A stretch of 64,000 nt of DNA from Planctomycetota bacterium (GCA_019456225.1 VRUI01000003.1:1-64000); one strand, 5' to 3'; counted from the stretch's first letter, positions 26,745 through 35,392 are shown. Notes: generated by a model from the letters alone, not told the origin. A program made the numbers and translations.

Positions 26745-27425
26745 ATGAGTAAGTTCTTTAAGAGCACACTTTTTATTTTAAGCTCTATGTTTGTTTTGGT
26801 GACGATTGCCGGGGGTAATTGTTTTGGTTCGACAGATGGAAACGCCGAGTACTGGCAGGAGGTCGGCTTTGATTTTAACATTTATAAAAACTGGAAGGTC
26901 ACAGTTCGAGAAGAATTACGTTTTGGAAAAAGCGGCGATGATCCTTATCTTCATAATACCAATGTCGGGCTGGTTTACAAGGGTTTTGGTGACTGGATAG
27001 ATGTGAGCCTTGACTTTAAGAAGGAATTTGAAAGAGACAGCACAGGTAAATTCCGAAGGGAAAACCGGCCGCATCTTAATCTTAATTTCAAAGGGGAAAT
27101 GTACGGGCTTAAGCTTGGAAACAGGGTCCGGTTTGAATTCCGCGAAAAGGAAACCGATGATCACTGGCGATTTAGAAATAAGCTTACGTTAAACCTTCCC
27201 TTTAAACTGACAAAATTTAATCTTCAGCCTTACTTTTCCGATGAGATATTTATAAACATGGGGGAGAGTATCGTCAAGCAGAACCGGTTTGTGGCGGGTC
27301 TTTCATTCAAGCTTAGTAAAAACGTCAAAACCAAATTGTACTACATGTACAAAAGCAACATGACTTCGTCCAGCGGATGGGTCGATACAAATGTGATCGG
27401 AACGGGCGTGGTGTTTACTTTCTAA
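26745..27425 (+). CDS. DUF2490-type outer-membrane beta-barrel protein
   Basis: 226 residues: signal peptide (about 1-28), then alternating amphipathic strands (WQEVGFDFNIYKNWKVTVREELRFG, NRPHLNLNFKGEMYG, LGNRVRFEFREKE) ending in VIGTGVVFTF with a terminal Phe, as expected for BAM-assembled barrels. The pattern matches DUF2490. It follows the pseudopilin locus by 45 bp and may be its last gene, but it is not a secretin and cannot stand in for GspD. Confidence 0.8.
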   Translation: MSKFFKSTLFILSSMFVLVTIAGGNCFGSTDGNAEYWQEVGFDFNIYKNWKVTVREELRFGKSGDDPYLHNTNVGLVYKGFGDWIDVSLDFKKEFERDSTGKFRRENRPHLNLNFKGEMYGLKLGNRVRFEFREKETDDHWRFRNKLTLNLPFKLTKFNLQPYFSDEIFINMGESIVKQNRFVAGLSFKLSKNVKTKLYYMYKSNMTSSSGWVDTNVIGTGVVFTF

Positions 27426-27502
27426 TCCTGATCAGGTCAGGCCTGAACCAGGCAGGTGAATATTGAGTCAAACTCAATCGCTTCAATTATGTAATCTTTT
27501 AT

Positions 27503-27532
27503 GCTCAAACTGACTATTCGGTCAGTTTGAGC
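27503..27532. terminator. Perfect 12-bp type A hairpin downstream of the barrel gene
   Basis: GCTCAAACTGAC-TATTCG-GTCAGTTTGAGC, a perfect stem with a 6-base loop, 78 bp after the stop. It lacks a T-run, so it may be a repeat rather than a strong terminator. Confidence 0.7.
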
Positions 27533-27534
27533 TA

Positions 27535-27690
27535 GAGCAATTTAATTTTTCGTGCTCGCTTTCTGCCTGTTGCGGCTTGGGCTGTCTGGCATCAGGATTA
27601 CTCGCAATATTTCAATATTGCTGCGTATCCTTCTTTGCCAGCCTTGTCCTCTCGACGGCATAAAGCGGAGCAGAAAATATTAAAGTGCTC
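27535..27690. mobile_element. 156-bp imperfect palindrome, MITE-like
   Basis: The two outer arms (27535-27567 and 27657-27690) match as inverted repeats at roughly 31 of 36 positions by eye. The centre is GCAATATT-TC-AATATTGC (27604-27621). Both lie symmetric about 27612.5. TA flanks each end, which would fit a TA-targeting element but can equally be part of the palindrome. No coding capacity. With the hairpin just before it, this explains the gene-free stretch 27426-27764. Confidence 0.7.
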
Positions 27691-27764
27691 TAAAATAAAA
27701 ACCTCGCAGCGGTCCCAAATCGCGCTTCTTTTATACCCCTGAGAGTCTCAATATTTTTCTAAAT

Positions 27765-28436
27765 ATGAAATATTGCGTAAGTTCCTATTATGTAATAGGT
27801 TATGGTGATTCTTTGGCTGTTTTTGGTCACTCTTGCAACACGGTTTCCAAGGCGGTAAATAACCCGATACCGCCGGGATATCGTTTGGCCCAGCCTCGCT
27901 CGAAACCGGCAATCGAATCTTTCGCTCATATCCTAGATGAATGGATAGAGCAGAACAAAAACACACGGCGTAAACAGCGGATGTATGTGACAAAGATGTA
28001 CGAACGGCTTTGCGACGAGTATAGTTTTACCGGTCACTACAGCACGGTTCAGCGATACGTAAAAGAAGCTACCAAAGGCATCGGCGGGATTCTGCCCGAC
28101 CCGGAAAATTACGGAATGAAGAGTTTTGTTATTAAACCGAGCCTTCTCGGCGACCTGACATACGCCAACACCACCAGCGGTTCGTACTATGGCAGTATCG
28201 TAAGCAACTGGTCCAGGTCCGCAGCTACCGGCAAATTCCACATTGAAGTTCCGGTAAATACAACGGCCAAGGTTTACATTCCGGCTAAAGACGTCAGGGA
28301 TGTTACCGAATCCGGCAAGCCCGCAGCAAAGGCAAATGGCGTAACCCTGATCGGAAAAGACGGCGACTCCGTAGTATTCCTGATCAATTCCGGAGAGTAT
28401 GACTTTACCAGTTTATCAGTACCGCCGGCGAAATGA
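27765..28436 (+). pseudogene. In-frame fusion of IS21 transposase and alpha-L-rhamnosidase remnants
   Basis: Residues about 20-106 match the IstA transposase of IS21 elements: NTVSKAVNNPIPPGYRL, KPAIESFAHILDEWIEQN, KKQR-like RRKQRMYVTKMYERLCDEY and TVQRYVKEA. From about residue 107 the sequence changes to the C-terminal beta domain of bacterial alpha-L-rhamnosidases (GH78-type): GGILPDPENYGMKSFVIKPSLLGDLTYA, PVNTTAKVYIPAKD, DGDSVVFLINSGEYDF. The frame stays open across the joint near 28080, but neither half is functional. Most likely a deletion or insertion scar. Confidence 0.75.
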
Positions 28437-28473
28437 CGGTTTTCGGCTGGTTTAATTTTTTTGGTTAAAGTTA

Positions 28474-28502
28474 TTGACAATTTACCCGGCACAATATAGA
28501 AT
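28474..28502 (+). promoter_or_regulatory. Promoter of the hydroxyproline operon
   Basis: Perfect TTGACA (28474-28479), a 17-bp spacer and TAGAAT (28497-28502). It leaves a leader of about 190 nt before the epimerase gene. Confidence 0.65.
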
Positions 28503-28511
28503 ATGTCTGCG

Positions 28512-28525
28512 CTGATAATTATCAG
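28512..28525. promoter_or_regulatory. Perfect 14-bp palindrome just downstream of the promoter
   Basis: CTGATAA/TTATCAG begins 10 bp after the -10 hexamer, around the expected transcription start. The position suits a repressor site; no regulator gene is encoded nearby. Confidence 0.5.
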
Positions 28526-28698
28526 TCCTTTGACGCACTGAAATAGTAAAATGGATTTTTCTTTTTAAGGATGAAAAAAAGCATTGGATTGACTGGCTTG
28601 TGATAGCAGGTTATTTCGCCGCCCTGATATAAATGAAGCAATGGCTTATGCGTATTTAGAGTGATGGCGTTGCCAATATTACACAAGGATTTATTTTG

Positions 28699-29637
28699 AT
28701 GGATATTTCAACTTTTTCAAATGTTACTACGATAGACTCGCACACTGGCGGTGAGCCTACGCGGGTTGTTATGACCGGCGGGCCGGATCTTGGCGATGGT
28801 CCTTTGGATAAGCGGGTCGAGATTTTTCGCCAGAAGTATGATTTCTTCCGTACGGCGATCATTCAGGAGCCTCGCGGGTCCGATGTTCTGGTGGGTGCTC
28901 TGCTCGTCGAACCAGTCGACAAAAGCTGCGTTTGCGGAGTTATATTTTTTAATAACGTCGATTATCTCAAGATGTGCGGTCATGGCACGATAGGGCTTGT
29001 AGTAACTCTGGCTCACGCCGGCAAGATCGGCCCCGGCGTTCATAAGATCGAAACTCCCGTCGGTATCGTCACTGCCGAGCTGCATGAATCCGGCGAAGTG
29101 TCCGTAGAAAATGTTCCAAGCTACCGCAAGGCCAAAGATGTTTCTATCGATGTGCCCGGTGTCGGAAGCGTAACGGGAGATGTGGCCTGGGGCGGCAACT
29201 GGTTTTTCCTTACCGAGGCTTCTTCGCTGGAATTGACTTTGGACAATCTTGATCAGCTCGGCGATATCGGACGGAAAATCCGTCAGGCCGTTAACGAGCA
29301 GGGTTATCCCGAAGTGGACCATATAGAACTGATCGGCCCGGCTGTCAATCCCGGTGCAGGGTCTCGCAGCTATGTGCTTTGTCCGGGTGCCGCTTACGAC
29401 CGTTCGCCTTGCGGGACCGGCACAAGCGCAAAGCTGGCGTGCCTGGCAGCGGACGGCAAACTCGCCGAAGGCGAAAAGTGGGTGCAGGAAAGTATTATCG
29501 GCAGCACCTTTTCCGGAACCTATAGAACCGATGGCGACAAGATAATACCTACGATTACCGGCACCGCTTTTGTCAATGCCGAAACGAAATTCATATTTAA
29601 CGAAAAAGATCCGTACTGCTGGGGAATAAGCCGTTGA
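28699..29637 (+). CDS. 4-hydroxyproline 2-epimerase (proline racemase family)
   Basis: 312 residues from ATG 28699, with AAGGA nine bases upstream. Converts trans-4-hydroxy-L-proline to cis-4-hydroxy-D-proline. Both catalytic cysteines are present: C93 (MCGHGTIG) and C238 (SPCGTGTSAK), so it should be a true epimerase or racemase rather than the Thr-containing 3-hydroxyproline dehydratase. The early substrate motif DSHTGGEP is intact. Context decides between proline racemase and hydroxyproline epimerase: the downstream D-amino-acid dehydrogenase and DapA-like deaminase make the hydroxyproline role likely. The stop overlaps the next start (TTGA). Confidence 0.88.
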   Translation: MDISTFSNVTTIDSHTGGEPTRVVMTGGPDLGDGPLDKRVEIFRQKYDFFRTAIIQEPRGSDVLVGALLVEPVDKSCVCGVIFFNNVDYLKMCGHGTIGLVVTLAHAGKIGPGVHKIETPVGIVTAELHESGEVSVENVPSYRKAKDVSIDVPGVGSVTGDVAWGGNWFFLTEASSLELTLDNLDQLGDIGRKIRQAVNEQGYPEVDHIELIGPAVNPGAGSRSYVLCPGAAYDRSPCGTGTSAKLACLAADGKLAEGEKWVQESIIGSTFSGTYRTDGDKIIPTITGTAFVNAETKFIFNEKDPYCWGISR

Positions 29638-30767
29638 GACAGTCTTATGATGTTATTATTGTTGGAGCAGGCATCATTGGCGCATCTTGCGCAGCTGAAT
29701 GTGCGGCCAGCGGTCTAAGTGTTCTCGTCCTGGATAAAGGCCCGATCGGCGGCGGAGTCACCGGAACGTGCATGGGCCATATCGTCATCCTTGATGACTC
29801 GGAGGCGCAGTTTGCACTGACGCGATATTCGCAGCGGCTGTGGAATGAGCTTGCGACAAAATTGCCGGAGCAGGCAGAATACGTTCGCTGCGGAACGATT
29901 TGGGTCGCCGCCGACCAGGAGGAAATGCAAGAGGTTCATCGCAAATACAAATCATATACAGAAAACGGCCTCGAAGCTGAAATCCTCGACAACAAGGCTT
30001 TGCTCAAAGCTGAACCGCATCTGGCCGCCGATCTTGCCGGTGGATTGCTCGTCAAGCAGGATTCGGTGATTTACCCTCCGGCAGCGGCATATTATCTGCT
30101 CAAGCAAAGTCACAAAAACGGAGCTGTTGTCAGGTCCGCAAGCGAAGTTAAAGCAATTCTTCCAGAAGGTGCAGTTGGCTTTTCCTGTGGTACAATAATC
30201 ACCGGTTCGGTGGTCATAAACGCTTGCGGCTGTCAGGCACCCGAGTTTTCAAAAATGGCACCGATCAAAAAGCGAAAGGGTCACCTGGCAATTACAGAGA
30301 GGCGCGACGGTTTCCTTAACCACCAGATCATCGAGCTTGGGTATCTAAAGAGTGCTCATGCGGCTGCGGGTGATTCTGTGGCGTTTAATATTCAGCCTCG
30401 AAAGACCGGCCAGATGCTTGTCGGTTCATCCAGACAAAATGACTCCGATGATCCGTCGGTCCAGCATCATATATTGAGTAAGATGATCAAACGTGCATTC
30501 AAATATATGCCGGACCTTCGTGATGTGCAGGTTACTCGCACGTGGACGGGTTTTCGGCCCGCTACCGACGACAAGCTTCCGCTGATCGGCCCGGATGGAG
30601 ACAGCGGAAAGATATGGATCGCCGCCGGTCATGAAGGGCTTGGGATTACTTGTGCGCTTGGGACGGCGAAATTGCTGTGCGATATGATCATGAACCGCCC
30701 GTCTGAAATCGATACAAAACCGTATTGTCCGTCAAGATTTGCAAAAGGAAATACTGAAGATGTCTGA
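29634..30767 (+). CDS. D-hydroxyproline dehydrogenase, catalytic DadA-like FAD subunit
   Basis: 377 residues, starting at TTG 29634 overlapping the epimerase stop. DAO/DadA fold: N-terminal FAD motif VGAGIIGASCAAECA, and a C-terminal RTWTGFRPATDDKLPLIG and AAGHEGLGIT that close the flavin site. In HcnABC-type D-hydroxyproline dehydrogenases this subunit oxidises cis-4-hydroxy-D-proline to pyrroline-4-hydroxy-2-carboxylate. The next two genes supply the 2Fe-2S and second flavoprotein subunits, so electrons would leave through the complex rather than directly to oxygen, in keeping with anaerobic life. Confidence 0.85.
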   Translation: MRQSYDVIIVGAGIIGASCAAECAASGLSVLVLDKGPIGGGVTGTCMGHIVILDDSEAQFALTRYSQRLWNELATKLPEQAEYVRCGTIWVAADQEEMQEVHRKYKSYTENGLEAEILDNKALLKAEPHLAADLAGGLLVKQDSVIYPPAAAYYLLKQSHKNGAVVRSASEVKAILPEGAVGFSCGTIITGSVVINACGCQAPEFSKMAPIKKRKGHLAITERRDGFLNHQIIELGYLKSAHAAAGDSVAFNIQPRKTGQMLVGSSRQNDSDDPSVQHHILSKMIKRAFKYMPDLRDVQVTRTWTGFRPATDDKLPLIGPDGDSGKIWIAAGHEGLGITCALGTAKLLCDMIMNRPSEIDTKPYCPSRFAKGNTEDV

Positions 30768-31008
30768 TAACGTTCAGATCACAATTAATGGTAAGACTGC
30801 CAGCGTGACGCCTTTGACTGTGGTTGCGACCGCGCTTGCCTGCGAAGGAGTCACCCGGTTTCGCAGGTCCGTTACGGGTGAACCCAGAACTCCGCTTTGC
30901 GGTATGGGAGTGTGCTTTGAGTGCAGAGTGACGATAAACGGCCAGCCAAACTCCAGAAGCTGCCAGGTGCTGTGCGAAGATGGAATGGAGATCGTCACCG
31001 ATGAATGA
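30760..31008 (+). CDS. D-hydroxyproline dehydrogenase, small [2Fe-2S] subunit
   Basis: 82 residues from ATG 30760, overlapping the upstream gene by 8 bp; an upstream TTG gives a less likely longer form. Ferredoxin-like: PLCGMGVCFECRVTINGQPNSRSCQ holds four Cys in the CxxxxCxxC...C pattern of HcnA-type proteins. It ferries electrons between the two flavin subunits. Also overlaps the next gene by 8 bp, a sign of tight translational coupling in a fixed-stoichiometry complex. Confidence 0.88.
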   Translation: MSDNVQITINGKTASVTPLTVVATALACEGVTRFRRSVTGEPRTPLCGMGVCFECRVTINGQPNSRSCQVLCEDGMEIVTDE

Positions 31009-32254
31009 GAAACTGCTTGAATTTGACATAGCCATCGTCGGAGCCGGGCCTGCGTCTATCGCTGCGGCATGTGCGGCCTCTGAAAACGGAAAGACTGTTG
31101 TCATGCTGGAAACGTCCCCATGGTTCGGCGGGCAGCTTTGGAGATCGGAATTTCCCAGGGCAAAAACCAGGCAGGCAATAAAATGGTTTACACATCTAAG
31201 CGAAACTTCCGCGAAAGCATTTTTAAATACAACGGTGATCGACGCACCCGCTGAAAACACGTTGCTCGCCGAAACATCAGATGGAAATCTTCGGGTCAAA
31301 TACGATAAACTTATCTTAGCAACCGGGACACGTGAAATATTTTTACCCTTCCCCGGCTGGACACTGCCGAATGTTTATGGCGCAGGCGCTATGCAGGCAC
31401 TGGCCAAAGCCGACTGGCCCGTCGAAGGAAAACGAATCGCAGTTGCCGGCAGCGGACCGCTTCTTTTTGCAGTTGCCGCTAACCTTAGAATCAGAGGCGC
31501 AACAATAGTCCTCACAGCCGAACAGACGGACCTGATGAGCTTTTTGAAGTTCGGTATGAAATTGCCGCTGCTGGCCCCGTCGAAGATCCTGCAGGCTATA
31601 AAATACCAGTCGCGACTGATAGGCGTAACGTATAAAACGAGTTGTTGGCCGGTTGAGGCCTACGGCAGCGAGCAATTGGAATCGGTGATGTTTACCAACG
31701 GTAAAAGAAACTGGAAAGTAGATTGTGATTATCTTGCTTGCGCTTTTGGACTTACTGCCAATCTCGAGTTGCCGCGTTTGCTGGGCTGTAAAATTAACCA
31801 CGATGCTGTTTTCGTAGACGATTTCCAGCAAACCTCGTTGAAGGGTGTTTATTGCGCCGGCGAACTGACCGGTATCGGCGGTATCGACAGTGCACTGACA
31901 GAGGGACAGATCGCAGGTCTCGCCGCTGCCGGAAAAATGAAGCAGGCAAAGAAATTGCGTAGAACTCGCAGACGATATAATAAATTTGAAAAAGCAATGG
32001 CTAAAGGTTTCGCTCTGCGCCGAGAGCTATTGAAGCTAGCCGACGACGAGACTATAATTTGCCGTTGTGAAGACGTAACGGCAGGGCAGTTACGCGAATT
32101 TGACGACTGGAAATCTGCAAAATTGCAAACACGATGCGGAATGGGGCCCTGTCAGGGTAGAATCTGTGGTTGTGCGGTAAAAGAGATGTTCGGATGGGAA
32201 AATCTGTCGATCCGTCCGCCGGTTTATCCGGCCAAAATGAAAAATCTTGAATAA
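31001..32254 (+). CDS. D-hydroxyproline dehydrogenase, large flavoprotein subunit (HcnB-like)
   Basis: 417 residues from ATG 31001. N-terminal FAD motif AIVGAGPASIAAACAA, a second Rossmann segment VAGSGPLLFAVAANL (about 142-156), and a C-terminal BFD-like [2Fe-2S] domain: CRCEDVTAGQL followed by TRCGMGPCQGRICG. This is the HcnB/opine-oxidase alpha-type subunit, which usually passes electrons to a quinone or another acceptor. The acceptor here is unknown; the neighbouring ferredoxin-linked enzyme offers one thought but no evidence. Confidence 0.85.
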   Translation: MNEKLLEFDIAIVGAGPASIAAACAASENGKTVVMLETSPWFGGQLWRSEFPRAKTRQAIKWFTHLSETSAKAFLNTTVIDAPAENTLLAETSDGNLRVKYDKLILATGTREIFLPFPGWTLPNVYGAGAMQALAKADWPVEGKRIAVAGSGPLLFAVAANLRIRGATIVLTAEQTDLMSFLKFGMKLPLLAPSKILQAIKYQSRLIGVTYKTSCWPVEAYGSEQLESVMFTNGKRNWKVDCDYLACAFGLTANLELPRLLGCKINHDAVFVDDFQQTSLKGVYCAGELTGIGGIDSALTEGQIAGLAAAGKMKQAKKLRRTRRRYNKFEKAMAKGFALRRELLKLADDETIICRCEDVTAGQLREFDDWKSAKLQTRCGMGPCQGRICGCAVKEMFGWENLSIRPPVYPAKMKNLE

Positions 32255-32256
32255 TA

Positions 32257-32285
32257 TTGACATTGACGCCAACCAAGTATATATT
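32257..32285 (+). promoter_or_regulatory. Internal promoter before the DapA-like gene
   Basis: Perfect TTGACA (32257-32262), a 17-bp spacer and TATATT (32280-32285), starting 3 bp after the previous stop. It could let the deaminase, AOR and MoaD genes be expressed apart from the first half of the operon. Confidence 0.65.
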
Positions 32286-32379
32286 CTGAATCTTGTTGAG
32301 TCTGTGGTTTATAATCACGGTTAAAAATTTATAGTTGCTAATTTTACAAAAATGTAATTTATTCCAGGAGTTTAATTAA

Positions 32380-33285
32380 ATGTCAGGCAAGGGAAAAGAT
32401 TTTCGAGGTGTTTACGTAGCAAGCGTTACTCCAATGACTCAAAGCTGCGAGGTCGACTATGATATGCTTAGCAAGTATGTCGACGGTCTGGTCAACGATG
32501 GTGTTCACGGTATCATACCGCTTGGCAGTACGGGCGAGTTTTATGCTCTTACCCCGCAGGAGCGTCAGGATGTTCTTAAGGGCACTCTCGAAGCGGTAGA
32601 CGGACGCGTTCCGGTCCTTGCAGGTACAAATGCAAGTTCCACCGCCGATGTTGTCGAGTACAGCAAACAGGCTGAAAAGCTTGGCGCCGACGGTTTGCTT
32701 CTTGCCGCACCGTACTACTCGCTGCCGACACTTGACGAACTCTACGAACATTTCAAGGCTGTTAACGATGCGGTCGGCATTCCGATCATGCTCTACAATT
32801 ACCCCGGAAGAACTGGAGTGGACCTGGTTCCTGATTTCGTCGAGCGTCTGACTGCCCTTAATAATGTTAAGTACATCAAGGAAAGCACCGGCGATGTAAC
32901 TCGAGTCAGCGAAATAATCAAACGTATCGGAGATCGCATTGGCGTTTTCTGCGGCGGCGATTTGATTCCGCTGGAAAGTTTCGTACTGGGTGCTATTGGT
33001 TGGGTTGGCGGAATTGCTAATGTCCTGCCGAAATCTCATGTTAAGTTATATGAACTCGCTGTCGTTAAGGGGGACATCCCTGCGGCACGCGAATTCTTCT
33101 ACGAAATATTCTATGCACTTCAGGCGATTGAAACCTGCGGTAAATATACACAGTATGTAAAAGCCGGCTGTGAAATTATGGGCAATCCCGTTGGTCCGCC
33201 AAGGATGCCGCTCATGCCGGTATCGAATGAAGATTATGCTAAACTAAAAGAAATTCTAAGTACGATTTCAAGTGAAGGAGTTTAA
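32380..33285 (+). CDS. DapA-family lyase, probable pyrroline-4-hydroxy-2-carboxylate deaminase
   Basis: 301 residues, DHDPS/NAL class I TIM barrel. The Schiff-base lysine is K167 (YIKEST), the general-base tyrosine Y141 (YNYPGRTG), and GSTGEFYAL replaces the GTTGE loop. In hydroxyproline catabolism this family removes ammonia and water from pyrroline-4-hydroxy-2-carboxylate to give alpha-ketoglutarate semialdehyde. Without its neighbours it could be any DapA-like aldolase, so the assignment rests on context. RBS CAGGAG; one base separates its stop from the next start. Confidence 0.78.
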   Translation: MSGKGKDFRGVYVASVTPMTQSCEVDYDMLSKYVDGLVNDGVHGIIPLGSTGEFYALTPQERQDVLKGTLEAVDGRVPVLAGTNASSTADVVEYSKQAEKLGADGLLLAAPYYSLPTLDELYEHFKAVNDAVGIPIMLYNYPGRTGVDLVPDFVERLTALNNVKYIKESTGDVTRVSEIIKRIGDRIGVFCGGDLIPLESFVLGAIGWVGGIANVLPKSHVKLYELAVVKGDIPAAREFFYEIFYALQAIETCGKYTQYVKAGCEIMGNPVGPPRMPLMPVSNEDYAKLKEILSTISSEGV

Positions 33286-33286
33286 A

Positions 33287-35131
33287 ATGGGCAATGGGTA
33301 CTGGCAAAAAACACTTCGTGTGAATTTGACAACAGGCGATATTCGTACCGAATCAATAGACGAGAAAGACCTGAAAGCCTTTATTGGCGGTGCGGGCCTT
33401 GCCGCTGAGATTTTGCGTCGCGAAATACCGCAAAAGATCGATCCTCTCTCTCCGGAGAATATGGTCATCTTCGCGACCGGCCCGTTTCAGGGCCCAGCGG
33501 TGCCTGGCGGAGCAAAATTCAGCATTGTCGGTATCTCTCCGCAAACCGGAACATACGCAGACACCGCCGCCGGTGCAAACTGGGGACCGTCTATTAAGGA
33601 TGCAGGTTTCGACCTTGTAATACTCGAAGGCAAGTCGGAAAAACCCGTTTACCTCCATATAGTGGATGACGACGTTCAGATTAAAGATGCCGCTTCGCTA
33701 TGGGGCAAAGATACCGTTGAGACTATTGACGCCATTTGCGCAGATAACGCTGACGACAAACTTAGCATCGCCACTATCGGCCCTGCAGGCGAACGTATGG
33801 TTGCTATCGCGTGCATCGCAATCGATAAGCATAGTTTTGGCGGACGCTGCGGTCTTGGCGCCGTTATGGGGAGTAAGAATGTCAAGGCTATTGCCGTACG
33901 CGGGACAAAGACCGCCCCCGTTGCCGATCCTGATAAGATGAAGGATTTGATCAAAAAATACCAAAAGCAAATATTCGACACTACTGTCGAAAATGACTTC
34001 CGTGAACATGGAACACCCGGCCTTTGCGAAACCGCTGAGGGCCTGGGCGATATGCCGATCAAATACTGGGAGCAGGACACCTGGCCTGAAGGCGCCAAGA
34101 AACTCGGAGCTCCGAATTACACCGAACAGCTAAACGCAAAACCGCTGCCGTGTAAATATTGCCCGATAGGCTGCCACCGCAAGGTATCCATTACGTCTCC
34201 GGAAGAGTACAAATATGAGGGCATTGGGCCCGAGTACGAAACATTGGGCCTGATGGGCACAAACCTGCTGATCGATGATCCCAAGGTCGTCACCATCGCC
34301 AATGACATCGCAAACCGCATGGGTGTCGATACCATAAGTACCGGTGCGATGATCGGTTTCGCTACTGAATGTTTCGAAAAGGGCTGGATCACGACCGAAG
34401 ACACAGGCGGTCTGGAGCTTAAGTGGGGCGATCCCGACACCCTGATTAAAGGGACCGAGATGATCGGTCGTCGTGAAGGTCTCGGTGAGCTTTTCGCAGG
34501 CGGTACGCTCGCAGCCGCGAAAAAGATTCATCCCGACGCCGCTGACGAAGTTGTCCACTGCAAAGGGCTGGATTTTCCCTCGCATGACCCCAGAAGCTGC
34601 ATCTCGCTTGCCCCTACCTATGCGACCGGTACAAGGGGTGCATGTCATTTCCGCGGTCCGTGCGAAGATGTCGAAATGGGCGGGTTCTTCATGCCCGAAG
34701 TCGGAGTCAATGAAGGCGATGTCAAATTCTTCGAAAAAGAAAACCAAAGCCTCGTCGCTTCAAAATGCCAGGACCTCGGTGTCCTCTGTAATTCGCTGGT
34801 ACTTTGCTTATTCATGATTGACGGCGGCGACTGGTCGCTTACTGACCTGACCGAATTGTTCAACGCAGTTACCGGCTGGGATTTTTCGGTTGAAGATTTG
34901 CTACTTACCGGCGAACGCGGGTTCACTGTTCAGCGTATGAACAATCTCAGAGACGGCTATAATGCAGATGACGATGTAATGCCTAAGAAAATGAGCAAGG
35001 TCGCAAAAGAAGGTTTCCGTGCCGGTAAAGAAATTCCATTTGCCGAAATGATGCAGGAATACTATGCCTTACGCGGCTGGGACGCGAACGGTGCGCCTAG
35101 CCGGGAAACGTTGGATCGACTTAGTCTTTAA
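33287..35131 (+). CDS. Tungsten/molybdenum aldehyde:ferredoxin oxidoreductase
   Basis: 614 residues from ATG 33287 (AAGGAG seven bases upstream). Full AOR family layout: N-terminal domain with GGAGLAAEIL and GGRCGLGAVMGSKNVKAIAVRG for the bis-pterocofactor. The [4Fe-4S] cysteines are C289, C292, C296 (CKYCPIGC) and C501 (DLGVLC), almost the same numbering as the P. furiosus enzyme (288, 291, 295, 494). AORs oxidise aldehydes to acids and reduce ferredoxin. Immediately after the deaminase that should make alpha-ketoglutarate semialdehyde, it is placed to form alpha-ketoglutarate, a step usually done by an NAD(P)-dependent dehydrogenase. The substrate is inferred. Confidence 0.92.
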   Translation: MGNGYWQKTLRVNLTTGDIRTESIDEKDLKAFIGGAGLAAEILRREIPQKIDPLSPENMVIFATGPFQGPAVPGGAKFSIVGISPQTGTYADTAAGANWGPSIKDAGFDLVILEGKSEKPVYLHIVDDDVQIKDAASLWGKDTVETIDAICADNADDKLSIATIGPAGERMVAIACIAIDKHSFGGRCGLGAVMGSKNVKAIAVRGTKTAPVADPDKMKDLIKKYQKQIFDTTVENDFREHGTPGLCETAEGLGDMPIKYWEQDTWPEGAKKLGAPNYTEQLNAKPLPCKYCPIGCHRKVSITSPEEYKYEGIGPEYETLGLMGTNLLIDDPKVVTIANDIANRMGVDTISTGAMIGFATECFEKGWITTEDTGGLELKWGDPDTLIKGTEMIGRREGLGELFAGGTLAAAKKIHPDAADEVVHCKGLDFPSHDPRSCISLAPTYATGTRGACHFRGPCEDVEMGGFFMPEVGVNEGDVKFFEKENQSLVASKCQDLGVLCNSLVLCLFMIDGGDWSLTDLTELFNAVTGWDFSVEDLLLTGERGFTVQRMNNLRDGYNADDDVMPKKMSKVAKEGFRAGKEIPFAEMMQEYYALRGWDANGAPSRETLDRLSL

Positions 35132-35158
35132 TTATTACTTAACCGCATTGAGGTGAAA

Positions 35159-35392
35159 ATGGTTGTTAATGTCAAATTGATGAGCATGTTTGCGAAATAT
35201 CTGAAGGACTATCCGGACGGTAGAATAAACCTGGACGGCCCGGCGACGGTTCGCACTGTCGCCGAGTTTCTGGGGCTTCCTATCAAGCGGGTGAGGATTA
35301 TCACGGTAAACGGCAAACAGGAAATGCTTGACAAATCCCTTTCGGATGGTGATCTGATTTATATCTTTCCACCGGCTATCGGCGGGGGATAA
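35159..35392 (+). CDS. MoaD/ThiS-like ubiquitin-fold sulfur carrier
   Basis: 77 residues from ATG 35159 with GAGGTG upstream. Beta-grasp protein ending in FPPAIGGG, the di-Gly tail that is adenylated and thiocarboxylated in MoaD. Genes of this kind often sit beside AOR genes and are thought to serve their pterin cofactor. Its tight link (27 bp after the AOR) supports an AOR-dedicated carrier. MoaE is not nearby. Confidence 0.85.
   Translation: MVVNVKLMSMFAKYLKDYPDGRINLDGPATVRTVAEFLGLPIKRVRIITVNGKQEMLDKSLSDGDLIYIFPPAIGGG

Noticed and set aside
27535-27690. Integron attC site
   Set aside because: Length is plausible but no RYYYAAC/GTTRRRY core pair at the ends and no integrase nearby.
28699-29637. 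Trans-3-hydroxy-L-proline dehydratase
   Set aside because: That subfamily replaces one catalytic Cys by Thr; here both C93 and C238 are present.
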